From Streptomyces omiyaensis (GTDB lineage Bacteria; Actinomycetota; Actinomycetes; Streptomycetales; Streptomycetaceae): a stretch of DNA of 64,000 bases. Positions 1-8,570 of the stretch are shown here, piece by piece. Numbering within the stretch: the stretch's first letter is position 1; the number at the start of each line of letters is the position of its first letter. Under the pieces are notes generated by a model, which saw only the letters and a program-made list of their open reading frames with translations, was not told the DNA's origin and did not search any database. The DNA lies in NCBI RefSeq assembly GCF_014650895.1, contig NZ_BMVV01000004.1:248001-312000 (forward strand), in the 5' to 3' direction. The position numbers and the translations under genes are program-made.

Positions 1-924
1 GCGCCGGCCGCCGGGCCCGGTGCCCCAGACGAAGAGCTTGCGGCCGCGCAGCGCGTCGGTGGAGGTCTGGACGAGGCCGGTGCCGTCCTCGTCGAGCGCG
101 GCGATCCAGCGGCGCCGGCCGTCCGGCACGTCGTAGAACCAGTCGGCGGCGTGGGTGCTGCGCACGGGCCGCGAGCGGTCCGTGCCGTCCGGCCCGGCCG
201 GCACCGGGACCCGGCGCAGGCCGCGCGCGTAGCCGTGGTGCCAGGCGGCGTCGGCGGGGGCGAGGACCCGGCGGCGCTCGGGGACGGCGGTGCTGGACCA
301 CCAGTAGACGGGGGCCGGCCGCTCGTGCGGGTTGCGGACGCGGACGCCGGCGTACAGGAAGTCGGAGTCCTCCGGCAGCCACAGGTCGACCTGGAACGGC
401 AGGTCGCGCAGGCGCTCCCACTCCCAGAGGCGGAGCATCGGGGTGCCGTCCGGCGCCGCCACGGTCGCCGCGTGCACCGGGGCGCAGGAGAGGGTGGTGT
501 GGCCGGTGGCGCCGGTGTTCCACTCGATGCCGCCGGAGAACCACGCGCCGTTGAGGGCGAAGGCGGCGGGCTGGAAGACCGGGTTGCGGTAGACGAGTTC
601 GCGGCCGGTCGGCTTGTGGTGCAGGGAGTGGATCCGGCCGCCGAGGCCGGGCAGGACGGTGACCCGCAGCCGGTCGTTCTCCAGGACGAGGGCGTCGAGG
701 GCGCCCTCCGGGCGGTCCCTGCCGTAGCCGTCGCGGACCGGCGCGGGCAGCAGGCTGCGCAGCGGGGCCCGGCCGATGCCCCGCGCCATCTCGCGCGGCA
801 GCGCGGCGAGCTCCTCGGGGCCGAGGGCGTGCGCCGGGCCGGGGACGCGGAGGGCCGGCAGCGGGTTGTCCGGGCCGAGCGGGGCCGCCGGGAGGGTGAG
901 CACGGCACGTCGTACGGTCGTCAT
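1..924 (-). CDS. DUF5107 domain protein, C-terminus cut by window edge
   Basis: The frame is open from the ATG at 924 to the window edge, giving 308 residues of a longer protein. The visible part has a short N-terminal segment, then a domain resembling DUF5107, including a VLPGLGGRIHSLHHKPTGRE stretch near residues 90-110, which resembles the start of galactose-mutarotase-like beta-sandwich folds. Full-length actinobacterial relatives usually carry TPR repeats after this domain, but that part lies outside the window. No signal peptide is visible. The start is the first ATG after a roughly 150-base gap. A role in carbohydrate handling is inference from the fold only. Confidence 0.75.
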   Translation of the reverse strand, partial: MTTVRRAVLTLPAAPLGPDNPLPALRVPGPAHALGPEELAALPREMARGIGRAPLRSLLPAPVRDGYGRDRPEGALDALVLENDRLRVTVLPGLGGRIHSLHHKPTGRELVYRNPVFQPAAFALNGAWFSGGIEWNTGATGHTTLSCAPVHAATVAAPDGTPMLRLWEWERLRDLPFQVDLWLPEDSDFLYAGVRVRNPHERPAPVYWWSSTAVPERRRVLAPADAAWHHGYARGLRRVPVPAGPDGTDRSRPVRSTHAADWFYDVPDGRRRWIAALDEDGTGLVQTSTDALRGRKLFVWGTGPGGRR

Positions 925-1081
925 CCGCCCATGGAACACGCCCCCGACCGCCCTGAACAGACCGCGTGACCAGGGCTTTCCTCCGCCGGTAATGGCCGCG
1001 CGCCGCGGCGGCCCCCCGGCCTAGGGTGGAGGGTCGTCCGCTGCGGTGGCGGGCGCGCGGAGCACCACGGGAGTACGAGAG

Positions 1082-1417
1082 ATGGGCACACCACACACCT
1101 ACCGGGTCATCGTGCGGGGCACCTTCGACGGGCTGTCGCCCGAGGGCCGGGAGCGGCTGCTCGCCGAGGTGGAGGAGCACGGCCTGACGGCGATGCGCTT
1201 CACCGAGGAGGGCTCGCTCGCCTACGACCGGACGCTCCGGCACTTCTCGTACCGGCTGGTCGTCGAGTCGGACGCCGAGGACGGCGACGAGATGGCCGGC
1301 GCGCTCGCCGAGGAGCGGGTGGAGGCGGCGCTGGCCGCGCTCGGCCACGGGCACAGGGGGCTGAGGTCCACGGTGACCGACCTCGACACGATGAAGATCA
1401 ACCGCAAGGGGCGGTGA
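1082..1417 (+). CDS. DUF6204 family protein
   Basis: This small soluble protein of 111 residues matches the DUF6204 pattern I know from Streptomyces: an N-terminal YRVIVRGTFDGL strand, a central FTEEGSLAYD element and a C-terminal DLDTMKINRKGR tail. Function is unknown. I chose the ATG at 1082 (MGTPHTYRV) over the upstream in-frame ATG at 1046 because the family begins right before the conserved strand. Its last 20 bases overlap the 3' end of the convergent acetyltransferase gene. Confidence 0.75.
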   Translation: MGTPHTYRVIVRGTFDGLSPEGRERLLAEVEEHGLTAMRFTEEGSLAYDRTLRHFSYRLVVESDAEDGDEMAGALAEERVEAALAALGHGHRGLRSTVTDLDTMKINRKGR

Positions 1418-1943
1418 GCGCCCAGCGCTCGTGGTCCCGCCAGGCCCCGTCGATGAGGAGCATGGCGGGCGAGAAGCCCTCCAGGCGGAAGCCGGCGCGG
1501 ACCACCAGGGCGCGGGAGGGGGCGTTGCCCGGCTGGATGTTGGCCTCCAGCCGGTGCAGCCCCATCGGCCCGAAGGCGTGGCCGAGGAGCAGGCCGAGCG
1601 CCTCGCCCATCAGGCCCCGTCCGGCGGCGTGCGCGAAGGCGCCGTAGCCGAGGGCCCCGCTGCGGAAGGCGCCGTGGACGATGTTGTTGATCGTGAGGAA
1701 GCCGGCGATGCGCCCGCCCTCCTCCCGCTCGCAGGCGAGGAAGCCGGCCCGGGCCGGCTCCTCGATCAGCGCGCCCGCGTAGGCGGCGTACCGCTCCGGG
1801 GTGCGCGGCGGGAACAGCCAGGGCGTGTGCAGCGTCACGCTCTCCTCCGCCCGCGCGGTGAACTCCCCGGCGTCGTCGAGCGTGAACGGCCGCAGGCCCA
1901 CGCGGGGGCCTGCGGCGAGGAAGCGGCCGTGATCGTCGGGCAT
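1398..1943 (-). CDS. GNAT family N-acetyltransferase (RimJ/RimL type)
   Basis: The protein (181 aa) begins with the typical LRPFTLDDAGEF segment. It has a LGYGAFAHAAGRGLMGEAL acetyl-CoA-binding region near residues 98-116 and the HRLEANIQPGNAPSRALVVRAGF element of RimJ/RimL acetyltransferases. It should transfer acetyl from acetyl-CoA to an amine, either a protein N-terminus or a small molecule, and the substrate cannot be read from sequence. It lies 28 bases downstream of the small PASTA-like gene and is probably the last gene of a three-gene leftward operon. Confidence 0.85.
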   Translation of the reverse strand: MPDDHGRFLAAGPRVGLRPFTLDDAGEFTARAEESVTLHTPWLFPPRTPERYAAYAGALIEEPARAGFLACEREEGGRIAGFLTINNIVHGAFRSGALGYGAFAHAAGRGLMGEALGLLLGHAFGPMGLHRLEANIQPGNAPSRALVVRAGFRLEGFSPAMLLIDGAWRDHERWALTAPCG

Positions 1944-1971
1944 GGGCCCAGGCTATCCCCGCCGGGGCCGG

Positions 1972-2334
1972 TCAGCGCCGGGCCGCCGTCACGCGGTGCG
2001 GGCAGGGCTCGCCCTTGCGCAGGACGCCGATCACGACGGTCGCGCGGCGGTCCAGACCGGCGCCCGCCGCCGGGTACTGGGTGCAGACCCGCCAGCGCGG
2101 CGGCCACAGCACCCTCCGGTCGCGGCCGCTGGCGTCGTGGACGTCGAGCCGGGTGCGGTGGTCGAGGCGGGTGAAGACCCGCCACAGGGCCCGGCCGCGG
2201 AAGTCCGGCATCGGCGGCCGGCCGGCCCGGGCCGCCCGGCGGGAGCGCCGGGAGTCCGCGTCCCCGGCCGCGCCGGCCGCCACCGCCGCGACGGCCAGCG
2301 CCGCGCCCGCCCCGATCAGGGCACCGCGCTTCAT
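1972..2334 (-). CDS. small exported PASTA-like protein
   Basis: This 120-residue protein starts with a basic residue pair and an Ala/Val-rich hydrophobic segment (about residues 6-24) that could be a signal peptide or membrane anchor. The C-terminal half has a segment near residues 80-110 (VCTQYPAAGAGLDRRATVVI) that resembles one PASTA repeat, the extracellular module of penicillin-binding proteins and Ser/Thr kinases. The start overlaps the stop of the LapA-like gene as ATGA, so translation is probably coupled. Assignment as PASTA is by eye and tentative. Confidence 0.6.
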   Translation of the reverse strand: MKRGALIGAGAALAVAAVAAGAAGDADSRRSRRAARAGRPPMPDFRGRALWRVFTRLDHRTRLDVHDASGRDRRVLWPPRWRVCTQYPAAGAGLDRRATVVIGVLRKGEPCPHRVTAARR

Positions 2335-2582
2335 CGCGTCCCCCGCAGGCCCCTCCGGGCCGCGTACCAGCCGCAGGCCGCGCCCAGCAGCGCGGTGCCG
2401 AGCAGGGCGAGGTACAGCGGCATCGTCACCTCGGGGATCAGCAGCCGGACCTTGACCTGGCGGGTGTTCTCGAAGATGAAGACGAGCAGGAGGACCGCGA
2501 CGACCGCCATCCCGATCCGTCCGGGGGTGACCGCGCCGAACCGGTCTCCCCTGCGCGTGCCCGTCGTGTCCTTGGGACTCAT
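2331..2582 (-). CDS. LapA/DUF1049 small membrane protein
   Basis: The 83-residue protein has a basic N-terminus, then two hydrophobic segments (about residues 23-40 and 52-72) separated by [15 protein letters not shown]. The phrase [12 protein letters not shown] is characteristic of the LapA (lipopolysaccharide assembly protein A, DUF1049) family. In Gram-positive bacteria these are small membrane proteins of unclear role. The ATG at 2582 was chosen because the long upstream frame reads antisense to the GntR gene. The stop overlaps the next gene as ATGA. Confidence 0.8.
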   Translation of the reverse strand: MSPKDTTGTRRGDRFGAVTPGRIGMAVVAVLLLVFIFENTRQVKVRLLIPEVTMPLYLALLGTALLGAACGWYAARRGLRGTR

Positions 2583-2682
2583 GCCCGCCCTCTCCTCCGT
2601 CGTCCGTCTCGGGCGTACCCGTGGCACCAGAATGGGGGGACGGGCACGTCGAGGGGACGGTGGACAGCGCCGTCCGGGTGAC

Positions 2683-2693
2683 TTGTCAGACAA
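2683..2693. promoter_or_regulatory. palindromic operator at gntR promoter
   Basis: TTGTCAGACAA is a perfect 5+5 inverted repeat with a one-base centre. It covers a candidate -35 (TTGTCA at 2683-2688), which is followed after 16 bases by a possible -10 TACCGT at 2705-2710. The same 14-base sequence apart from the central base recurs at the start of adenosine deaminase (3662-3672). This suggests that the GntR protein encoded at 2751 binds both sites. Confidence 0.65.
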
Positions 2694-2750
2694 CGCCGGG
2701 CCGCTACCGTGGTGACCCGACGGCGGAACGGGACGCGACGAGGAGGGACC

Positions 2751-3518
2751 GTGACGGTCAGCGGGCACCGGCGGCGACCGGTGGTGGCGCTCTACGAGCG
2801 GATCGCGGACGCCGTCCACGACGGCACCTACCCGCCGGGATCCACCCTCCCCTCCGAGCCGAAGCTCGCCGCCGAACTGGGCGTCAGCCGCCCCGCCCTG
2901 CGCGAGGCGCTGCTGCTGCTCCAGGAGGACGGTCTGCTCACGGTGCGCCGGGGAGTGGGCCGGACGGTGAACGCCCGGCCGCCCCGCCGCGGCTTCGAGC
3001 ACCTCCAGCCGCTGGAGGAACTGATCGGCGGCGGCACGGGTCCCCGCGTCCGGGCCCTGCTGCGCACCCTGGAGGAGCCCACCGACTTCACCACCCAGCA
3101 CCTGCTGGCCCCGGCCCGGGCCGAGCTGCGGTTCTGGGAGTCGGTGCTCGGCGGCGAGTCCGGGCCCACCGCGCTGTGCCACGAGTGGGCGGCGGCGGAC
3201 GAGGTCCTGGACCGCGCCCACCCCGCCTTCGCCGCCGCGCTGCGGGCGGGCGAGGACGGCCCCGGGACGGCGGCGCGGCCCGCCGCGTCGATGCTCTCGG
3301 TGCTGGTCGGGGCCTCGCGGGAGGTCGCCCTGCACGCCCACAGCGGGATCACGGCCACCCTGCTCGGGCGGCGGCGCGGCGAGCAGCTGGGCCGCCCCGC
3401 GGACACCCCGGCCGTCCTGGTCACCCAGGTGGTCCGGGTCGGGGACACCCCCGTCCTGGCCGCCAAGCACATGCTGCCGACGGGCGCGCCCGCGCTGCCG
3501 GTCCTCCAGTCCCGCTGA
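2751..3518 (+). CDS. GntR family regulator with UTRA domain
   Basis: The protein (255 aa from the GTG at 2751) has an N-terminal winged helix of GntR type, with [20 protein letters not shown] followed by [13 protein letters not shown], and a C-terminal UTRA-like ligand-binding domain of the HutC subfamily. It is expected to be a ligand-responsive repressor. AGGAGG at 2741-2746 fixes the start and rejects the upstream GTG at 2709. The operator over its own promoter suggests autoregulation, and the twin site at the downstream adenosine deaminase gene suggests that gene as target. The ligand is unknown, though a purine nucleoside would be a reasonable guess. Confidence 0.88.
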   Translation: MTVSGHRRRPVVALYERIADAVHDGTYPPGSTLPSEPKLAAELGVSRPALREALLLLQEDGLLTVRRGVGRTVNARPPRRGFEHLQPLEELIGGGTGPRVRALLRTLEEPTDFTTQHLLAPARAELRFWESVLGGESGPTALCHEWAAADEVLDRAHPAFAAALRAGEDGPGTAARPAASMLSVLVGASREVALHAHSGITATLLGRRRGEQLGRPADTPAVLVTQVVRVGDTPVLAAKHMLPTGAPALPVLQSR

Positions 3519-3537
3519 GCCCGCGCCCGGAGCGCCC

Positions 3538-3565
3538 CGCGCCCCGGGCCGGCGACCGGGGCGCG
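3538..3565 (+). terminator. hairpin after gntR
   Basis: A 10-bp GC stem (3538-3547 with 3556-3565) and an 8-base loop follow the gntR stop by about 20 bases. No T-run follows, as is common for terminators in high-GC genomes. Confidence 0.5.
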
Positions 3566-3655
3566 CCCGGGACCTCCGCCCCCGGAGCCGTACCGGAATC
3601 CCTCCCCCGGCGGTCGCGCTCGCGCCGGGCCGGTCATGACGTACACTTCCCGGCC

Positions 3656-4744
3656 ATGCACTTGTCTGACAACTCTGCCACGCCTGCCCGGGCCACCGTC
3701 TCCGACTGGATCCGCCGCGCCCCCAAGGCCGTCCTCCACGACCACCTCGACGGCGGGCTCCGCCCGGCCACCATCGTCGAACTGGCCCGGGAGTGCGGCT
3801 ACACCGCGCTGCCGACCGAGGACCCGGCCGAGCTCGCGGTCTGGTTCCGGGACGCCGCCGACTCCGGCTCGCTGGAGCGCTACCTGGAGACCTTCGCCCA
3901 CACCTGCGCGGTCATGCAGACCCGCGAGGCGCTGGTCCGGATCGCGGCCGAGTGCGCCGAGGACCTGGCGGCGGACGGGGTCGTCTACGCCGAGGTGCGG
4001 TACGCCCCCGAGCAGCACCTGGAGGCCGGACTGGGTCTCGACGAGGTCGTCGAGGCGGTCAACGACGGCTTCCGCGAGGGCGAGCGCCGCGCCGGCGGCC
4101 GGATCACCGTCCGCGCGCTGCTCACCGGCATGCGGCACACCGACCGCTCGCTGGAGATCGCGGAGCTGACCGTCGCCCACCGGGACAACGGCGTCGCCGG
4201 CTTCGACATCGCCGGCGGCGAGATCGGCAACCCGCCGGCCCGTCACCTGCCCGCCTTCCAGCACCTGAAGCGGGAGAACTGCCACTTCACCATCCACGCG
4301 GGCGAGGCCGTCGGCGCGGAGTCGATCCACGAGGCGGTGCAGGTCTGCGGCACCGAGCGGATCGGGCACGGCGTCCGGATCACCGACGACATCGCCGAGG
4401 ACGGCACGCTGGGCCGGCTCGCCTCCTACGTCCGCGACAACCGGATCGCCCTGGAGGTCTGCCCGACCTCCAACCTCCAGACCGGCGCGGCCAAGGACTA
4501 CGGCTCCCACCCGATCGACGAGCTGCGCCGCCTCGGCTTCCGCGTCACGCTGAACACCGACAACCGCCTGGTCTCCGGCACCACCATGAGCGAGGAGTTC
4601 CAGCACATGGCGGACGCCTTCGGGTACGGCCCCGAGGTCTTCGAGGAGTTCACGGTCGCCGCCCTGGAGGCCGCCTTCCTGCCCCTGCCGGAGCGCGAGC
4701 GGCTGATAGCGGAGATCGTGCGCCCGGGATACGCGGCGCTGTGA
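3656..4744 (+). CDS. add: adenosine deaminase
   Basis: The protein (362 aa) carries the full adenosine deaminase zinc site. HDHLDGG (H28, H30) is near the N-terminus, then come HAGE near residue 214, RIGHG near 235, EVCPTSN near 268 and NTDN near 301. It hydrolyses adenosine and deoxyadenosine to inosine and deoxyinosine in purine salvage. The ATG at 3656 has no clear ribosome site, but a possible -10 (TACACT at 3642-3647) lies about 8 bases upstream, so the message may be leaderless. A palindromic operator sits in codons 3-6. Length is normal for the bacterial family. Confidence 0.93.
   Translation: MHLSDNSATPARATVSDWIRRAPKAVLHDHLDGGLRPATIVELARECGYTALPTEDPAELAVWFRDAADSGSLERYLETFAHTCAVMQTREALVRIAAECAEDLAADGVVYAEVRYAPEQHLEAGLGLDEVVEAVNDGFREGERRAGGRITVRALLTGMRHTDRSLEIAELTVAHRDNGVAGFDIAGGEIGNPPARHLPAFQHLKRENCHFTIHAGEAVGAESIHEAVQVCGTERIGHGVRITDDIAEDGTLGRLASYVRDNRIALEVCPTSNLQTGAAKDYGSHPIDELRRLGFRVTLNTDNRLVSGTTMSEEFQHMADAFGYGPEVFEEFTVAALEAAFLPLPERERLIAEIVRPGYAAL
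3662..3672. promoter_or_regulatory. palindromic operator inside the start of add
   Basis: TTGTCTGACAA is the same palindrome as at 2683-2693, with flanks matching as ACTTGTC-W-GACAAC. It lies just downstream of the probable transcription start of add, a position where a bound repressor would block initiation or clearance. Confidence 0.65.
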
Positions 4745-4749
4745 CGGCC

Positions 4750-4781
4750 CCGGGGAGGGCGGCGGTCGCCGCCCTCCCCGG
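4750..4781 (+). terminator. hairpin between add and the FCD regulator
   Basis: A near-perfect GC stem (4750-4764 with 4767-4781) lies between the add stop and the next start codon. It ends 15 bases before the ATG, so it could also act in attenuation or limit ribosome access to the downstream gene. Confidence 0.55.
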
Positions 4782-4796
4782 TGGAAGAATGGCGCC

Positions 4797-5450
4797 ATGA
4801 CAGCTGCTGAGGAGTTCAGGCCCGAGTCGGAGCGGATCACGCGCACCCTGCGCGACCAGATCATCGACGGGACGCGGGCGCCCGGCAGCCGGCTCGTGGA
4901 GCGGGAGATCGCGGCCGAGCTGGACGTGAGCCGGCTGCCGGTCCGCGACGCCCTGCGGGACCTGGTCAACGAGGGACTCGTGACGCCCCGGCCGCGCACC
5001 TGGGCGGTGGTCAGGGAGTTCACCGCCTCGGACATCGCCGACCTCATCGAGGTCCGCTCCGCCCTGGAGATCCTGGCCTTCCGGCTCGCCGCCCAGCGGC
5101 GCACCCGCGCGGGCCTCGCCAAGCTGCGCGCCGATCTCGACGCCGAGCAGGCGGCGGCGGCCCGGGGCGACGGGGCGGAGGCCCGCCGGGCGGCGGCCGA
5201 CTTCCACGAGACCGTCACCGAGCTCGCCGACAACACCCTGCTGACCGAGCTGGAGGGCACGCTGCGGAGCCGGATGCGCTGGCTGCTCGGCCAGCACGAC
5301 GACTTCGCCGTCGTGGCCGAGGAGCACGAGGAGCTGTTCCTCCGGATCGAGGCGCGGGACGTGGACGGCGTCGAGGAGCTGGCCCTGCGCCACCTGGAGA
5401 CCAGCCAGAGCAAGGCGACCGAGCACCGGCGCCGCCTGGCGGCGGAGTAG
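4797..5450 (+). CDS. GntR family regulator with FCD domain
   Basis: This 217-residue protein has a GntR winged helix (ITRTLRDQIIDGTRAPGSRLVE, then ELDVSRLPVRDALRDLVNEGLV) and an all-helical FCD effector domain with the family's DFHETVTELADN motif near residue 138. FadR-subfamily members usually respond to carboxylic acids or acyl compounds through a metal site, and the His in DFHE is one expected ligand. GGTGGAAGA precedes the ATG. Target genes are not evident, since downstream lies only a repeat tract and a convergent operon. Confidence 0.88.
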   Translation: MTAAEEFRPESERITRTLRDQIIDGTRAPGSRLVEREIAAELDVSRLPVRDALRDLVNEGLVTPRPRTWAVVREFTASDIADLIEVRSALEILAFRLAAQRRTRAGLAKLRADLDAEQAAAARGDGAEARRAAADFHETVTELADNTLLTELEGTLRSRMRWLLGQHDDFAVVAEEHEELFLRIEARDVDGVEELALRHLETSQSKATEHRRRLAAE

Positions 5451-5470
5451 CCCCGCCGCACCGGACCGGT

Positions 5471-5524
5471 CGGATCGGCTCGGATCGGCTCGGATCGGAT
5501 CGGCTCGGATCGGCTCGGATCGGG
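5471..5524. repeat. tandem CGGAT/CGGCT pentamer array
   Basis: Ten consecutive pentamers of CGGAT or CGGCT run without interruption, in the pattern A-C-A-C-A-A-C-A-C-A for the fourth base. The array lies in the gap between convergent genes. Slippage-type expansion is likely. Confidence 0.9.
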
Positions 5525-5556
5525 GAGGACGGTCGGGTCGGCCGGAGCAGTCTGCC

Positions 5557-5606
5557 GGGTCAGGCCGGGTCAGGTCGGGTCAGGTCAGGTCAGGTCAGGT
5601 CAGGGC
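5557..5606. repeat. tandem GGGTC/AGGTC pentamer array covering a stop codon
   Basis: Ten pentamers, five of them AGGTC, run into the 3' end of the LD-carboxypeptidase gene. The stop codon of that gene (5595-5597 on the minus strand) is inside the array. Because TGACC repeats place a TGA in every frame within 15 bases, changes in copy number would still end the protein almost at once. Confidence 0.9.
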
Positions 5607-6527
5607 GGGTACGTCGAGGGTGAGCGTGCCCGCGTCCGCGTCGAGCACCGCGGGGACGCCGAGCGGGACGGTCGGCGCGGTGGCGCGGTGGCCGAAGCCG
5701 GCCTCCTCCACGACCGGCACGCCCAGGCCGCCGAGCCGGTCGGCGAGGACCGCGCGGACCTCCCCGTAGGGACCGCACTCCTCCCACGAGCCGAGGACGA
5801 TCCCGGCGACGCCGTCGAGCCACCCGGAACGCAGCAGCTGGGTGAGGATCCGGTCCAGGCGGTACGGCTCCTCCCCCACGTCCTCCAGGAGGAGCAGCCC
5901 GCCGCGGGCGGAGGGCCGGGCGTGCGGGGTGGCGAGCTCGGCGGCGAGCAGGCTGACGCAGCCGCCGAGGGTGACTCCGGCGGCGCGGCCCGGCACCAGC
6001 GCGCTCCCCGTCGCCGGGGTGCGGACCGCCTCGGGCTCGAAGAGCGTGGCCCGCAGCGATTCCCGGGTGCGCGGCTCGGTGAGGAAGGCGGCGGTCGCGA
6101 CCATCGGCCCGTGCAGGGTGGCGTGGCCCGCGCGGACGGCGAAGGCCTCGTGCAGGACGGTGGCGTCGCTGTAGCCGACGAAGGGTTTGGGGCCGGCCGC
6201 GCGGATCGCCGGCCAGTCCACCAGGTCCACCGTGCGCTGGGCCCCGTAGCCGCCCCGCGCGCAGATCACGGCGGCGACGGAGGGGTCGGTGTACGCCTCC
6301 GTCAGGTCGCGGGCGCGGTCGCGGTCGGTGCCCGCGAGGTGGCCGATCTCCGGGTGGACGTCGAGGACGTGCGGGGCGACGACCGGTTCGAGGTCCCACG
6401 CGCGCAGCAGGTCGAGCCCGGGCAGGAGCCGGTCCTCGGGCACCGGGCCGCAGGGGGCGACGACGGCGATCCGGTCCCCGGGCCGCAGCCGGGGCGGGCG
6501 GGCCAGTTCCGGTACGGCGGCCGTCAC
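5595..6527 (-). CDS. muropeptide LD-carboxypeptidase (S66)
   Basis: The protein (310 aa) matches LdcA-type S66 peptidases. It has the N-terminal GDRIAVVAPCGPV segment, CARGGYGAQRTVDLVDW, the nucleophile motif GYSDATVLHEAF (Ser near residue 118), LLLEDVGEEPYRLDR containing the catalytic Glu, and EAGFGHRATAPTVPLG with the catalytic His. Members cleave the L,D bond that releases terminal D-Ala from tetrapeptides during cell-wall recycling. The GTG start overlaps the S9 peptidase stop as GTGA. It is the last gene of the four-peptidase operon. The C-terminal codons lie in a pentamer array. Confidence 0.9.
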   Translation of the reverse strand: MTAAVPELARPPRLRPGDRIAVVAPCGPVPEDRLLPGLDLLRAWDLEPVVAPHVLDVHPEIGHLAGTDRDRARDLTEAYTDPSVAAVICARGGYGAQRTVDLVDWPAIRAAGPKPFVGYSDATVLHEAFAVRAGHATLHGPMVATAAFLTEPRTRESLRATLFEPEAVRTPATGSALVPGRAAGVTLGGCVSLLAAELATPHARPSARGGLLLLEDVGEEPYRLDRILTQLLRSGWLDGVAGIVLGSWEECGPYGEVRAVLADRLGGLGVPVVEEAGFGHRATAPTVPLGVPAVLDADAGTLTLDVPALT

Positions 6528-8524
6528 GTGCGCAGCTCCAGCTCCGGGACGTCGGGCCGGTCGAAGCCGAAGACCCGGGCGTAGAGCGCGAGTTCGGCCT
6601 CCAGGGCGCGGATCATGGTGTCGGCGTGACGGAAGCCGTGGCCTTCGCCGGGGAAGAAGAGGGAGGCGTGCGGGACGCCCCGGCCGGCGACGCGGGCGAG
6701 GAGGCGCTCGGCCTGGGCGGGCGGGCAGATGACGTCGTCGAGGCCCTGGAGGAGCAGGAAGGGCGCGGTGATGCGGTCGACGTGCTCGACCGGCGAGCGC
6801 TCCTCGTACCGCTCGGGCACCTCGTCGATGCGCCCGACGAGCCCGTCGAGGTAGCGGGACTCGAAGTCGTGGGTCTCGTCGGTGGCCCAGCCCTTGAGGT
6901 CGAGGACGGGGTAGACGATGGTGCCGCAGGCGTAGACGTCGGTGCGGACGAGGGAGGCCGCGCTGGTCCAGCCGCCGGCGCTGCCGCCGCGGATCGCGAG
7001 GCGGGCGGGGTCGGCGGCGCCCTCGGCGGCGAGGGCGGCGGCGACGGCGGCGCAGTCCTCGACGTCGACGACGCCCCACTCGCCGCGCAGCCGCTCGCGG
7101 TAGGCGCGGCCGTAGCCGGTGGAACCGCCGTAGTTGACCTCGGCGACCCCGATGCCGCGCGAGGTGAAGTAGGCGATCTCCAGGTCGAGGACGAGGGCGG
7201 AGTGCCCGGTGGGGCCGCCGTGGGCGCGGATCACGTAGGGCGGGAGCTCGCCGGCGGGTCCGGTGGCGGCGGGGTTGCGCGGCGGGTGGACGTGGGCGTG
7301 GATGTCGCGCCCGCCGGGGCCGGTGAAGGTGCGGACGACGGGGTCGGGGTAGTGGGCGGGGTCGACGGCGTCGGTGTGCGGGGAGCCGACGACCCGGGTG
7401 CGGCCGGTGCGGGTGTCGAGCTCGACGATCTCGTGGCGGCGGTCGGGGCCGGCGGCGACGCCGAGGACGCGGCTGCCGTGGACGGCGAGGGTGGAGCTCC
7501 ACGCGGTCCAGGGACCGGGGGCGTCGGCGAGGGTGCCGGTGTCGGGGTCGAGTATCCCGAGGACGGCGTCGCCCCGCCCGTGGAGGACGGCGACGGGCCC
7601 GGTCTCCAGGGCCCGGAACCAGGTGAGTCCGGTCTGCCAGAGCGGTCCGGCGAACTCCTCCTCGCGGGGGCAGAGGGCCCGGAGCGGGCCGAGGGCGCCG
7701 TCGGCGGCGACCTCGGCGCGGTAGAGGTTCCACCAGCCGGTGCGGTCGCTGGCGAGGAGGAGCCGGCCGGCCGCGTCCCAGTCGGCCTGCGGCACCGACT
7801 CCTCCGGTCCGCCGGCGACCGGCCGGGCGTCCTCGAAGGTGCCGTCGGCGCTGATCGTGGCGAGGATCGCCTCGGTGCCGTCCCAGGGCATCCGGGGGTG
7901 GTCCCAGCCGAGCCAGACGGCCCGCCGGCCGTCCGGCGAGACGCGGGGCCCGGTGACGAACCGGTGGCGTCCGTCGGAGAGTTCCCGCACGGCGGTCCGG
8001 TCGTCGGCGGCGGAGCCGTCGAGCGGCACGGCGGCGAGGACCCGGCGGACGTCGGTCGGCGCGGGGCCGGTGAACTCCTCCAGGACGCACCAGACCTCGC
8101 CCCGGTCGGGCATCGGCACGGGGTCGGCCCAGCGCAGTCCGCCGCCGACCCCGGAGACGGGGGTGAGCGGCCGCGGCGCGGCGCCGGGTGCCGCGTCGGG
8201 CTCGTGGACGTACAGCCGCTGGTCGGGGAAGTGGCAGAAGACCAGCAGGGGGCCGGTGCCGGGCCGCTCGACGGCGGCCCAGGGCCGGCCGCCGTACTCG
8301 ATGACCCGGCTCCGCACGTTCCACGGCGGCGGCAGGAGGGTCTCCTCGGTGCCGTCGGCACGGCGCCGGACGAGGGTGCGGCGGCCGCCCTCGGCGGGGC
8401 GGGGCGCGGTCCACCAGACCTCGTCGCCGACGGTGCCCAGGTGGTCGGGCCGCCCGTCGCCGGCGGCCGCGAGCGCGGCCGAGACGGGTGACGGCCAGCT
8501 GCCGTAGGCGGCCGTGTTCTGCAT
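6524..8524 (-). CDS. S9 family prolyl oligopeptidase-like peptidase
   Basis: The protein (666 aa) has an N-terminal beta-propeller region and a C-terminal alpha/beta-hydrolase domain. The triad is visible: Ser in GGSAGG near residue 513, Asp in GLDDVICPP near 596 and His in EGHGF near 629. Family members are dipeptidyl peptidases or acyl-peptide hydrolases. No signal peptide is seen, so it is probably cytoplasmic. It follows the M20 gene by 46 bases and overlaps the LD-carboxypeptidase gene, placing it in a peptide-degradation operon. Confidence 0.9.
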   Translation of the reverse strand: MQNTAAYGSWPSPVSAALAAAGDGRPDHLGTVGDEVWWTAPRPAEGGRRTLVRRRADGTEETLLPPPWNVRSRVIEYGGRPWAAVERPGTGPLLVFCHFPDQRLYVHEPDAAPGAAPRPLTPVSGVGGGLRWADPVPMPDRGEVWCVLEEFTGPAPTDVRRVLAAVPLDGSAADDRTAVRELSDGRHRFVTGPRVSPDGRRAVWLGWDHPRMPWDGTEAILATISADGTFEDARPVAGGPEESVPQADWDAAGRLLLASDRTGWWNLYRAEVAADGALGPLRALCPREEEFAGPLWQTGLTWFRALETGPVAVLHGRGDAVLGILDPDTGTLADAPGPWTAWSSTLAVHGSRVLGVAAGPDRRHEIVELDTRTGRTRVVGSPHTDAVDPAHYPDPVVRTFTGPGGRDIHAHVHPPRNPAATGPAGELPPYVIRAHGGPTGHSALVLDLEIAYFTSRGIGVAEVNYGGSTGYGRAYRERLRGEWGVVDVEDCAAVAAALAAEGAADPARLAIRGGSAGGWTSAASLVRTDVYACGTIVYPVLDLKGWATDETHDFESRYLDGLVGRIDEVPERYEERSPVEHVDRITAPFLLLQGLDDVICPPAQAERLLARVAGRGVPHASLFFPGEGHGFRHADTMIRALEAELALYARVFGFDRPDVPELELRT

Positions 8525-8570
8525 CCTCGATCCCCCAGGGTCCGGGTCGGTTCTTCGCGGGCGTGCGGGT

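Noticed and set aside
2828..5461. Very long minus-strand open frame (about 877 codons) opposite gntR, add and the FCD regulator
   Set aside because: It is antisense to three recognisable genes, is Arg/Ser/Pro-rich with no domain, and reflects GC-biased third positions.
5471..5606. CRISPR-like array
   Set aside because: The repeats are 5 bases with no spacers, so they are simple tandem repeats.
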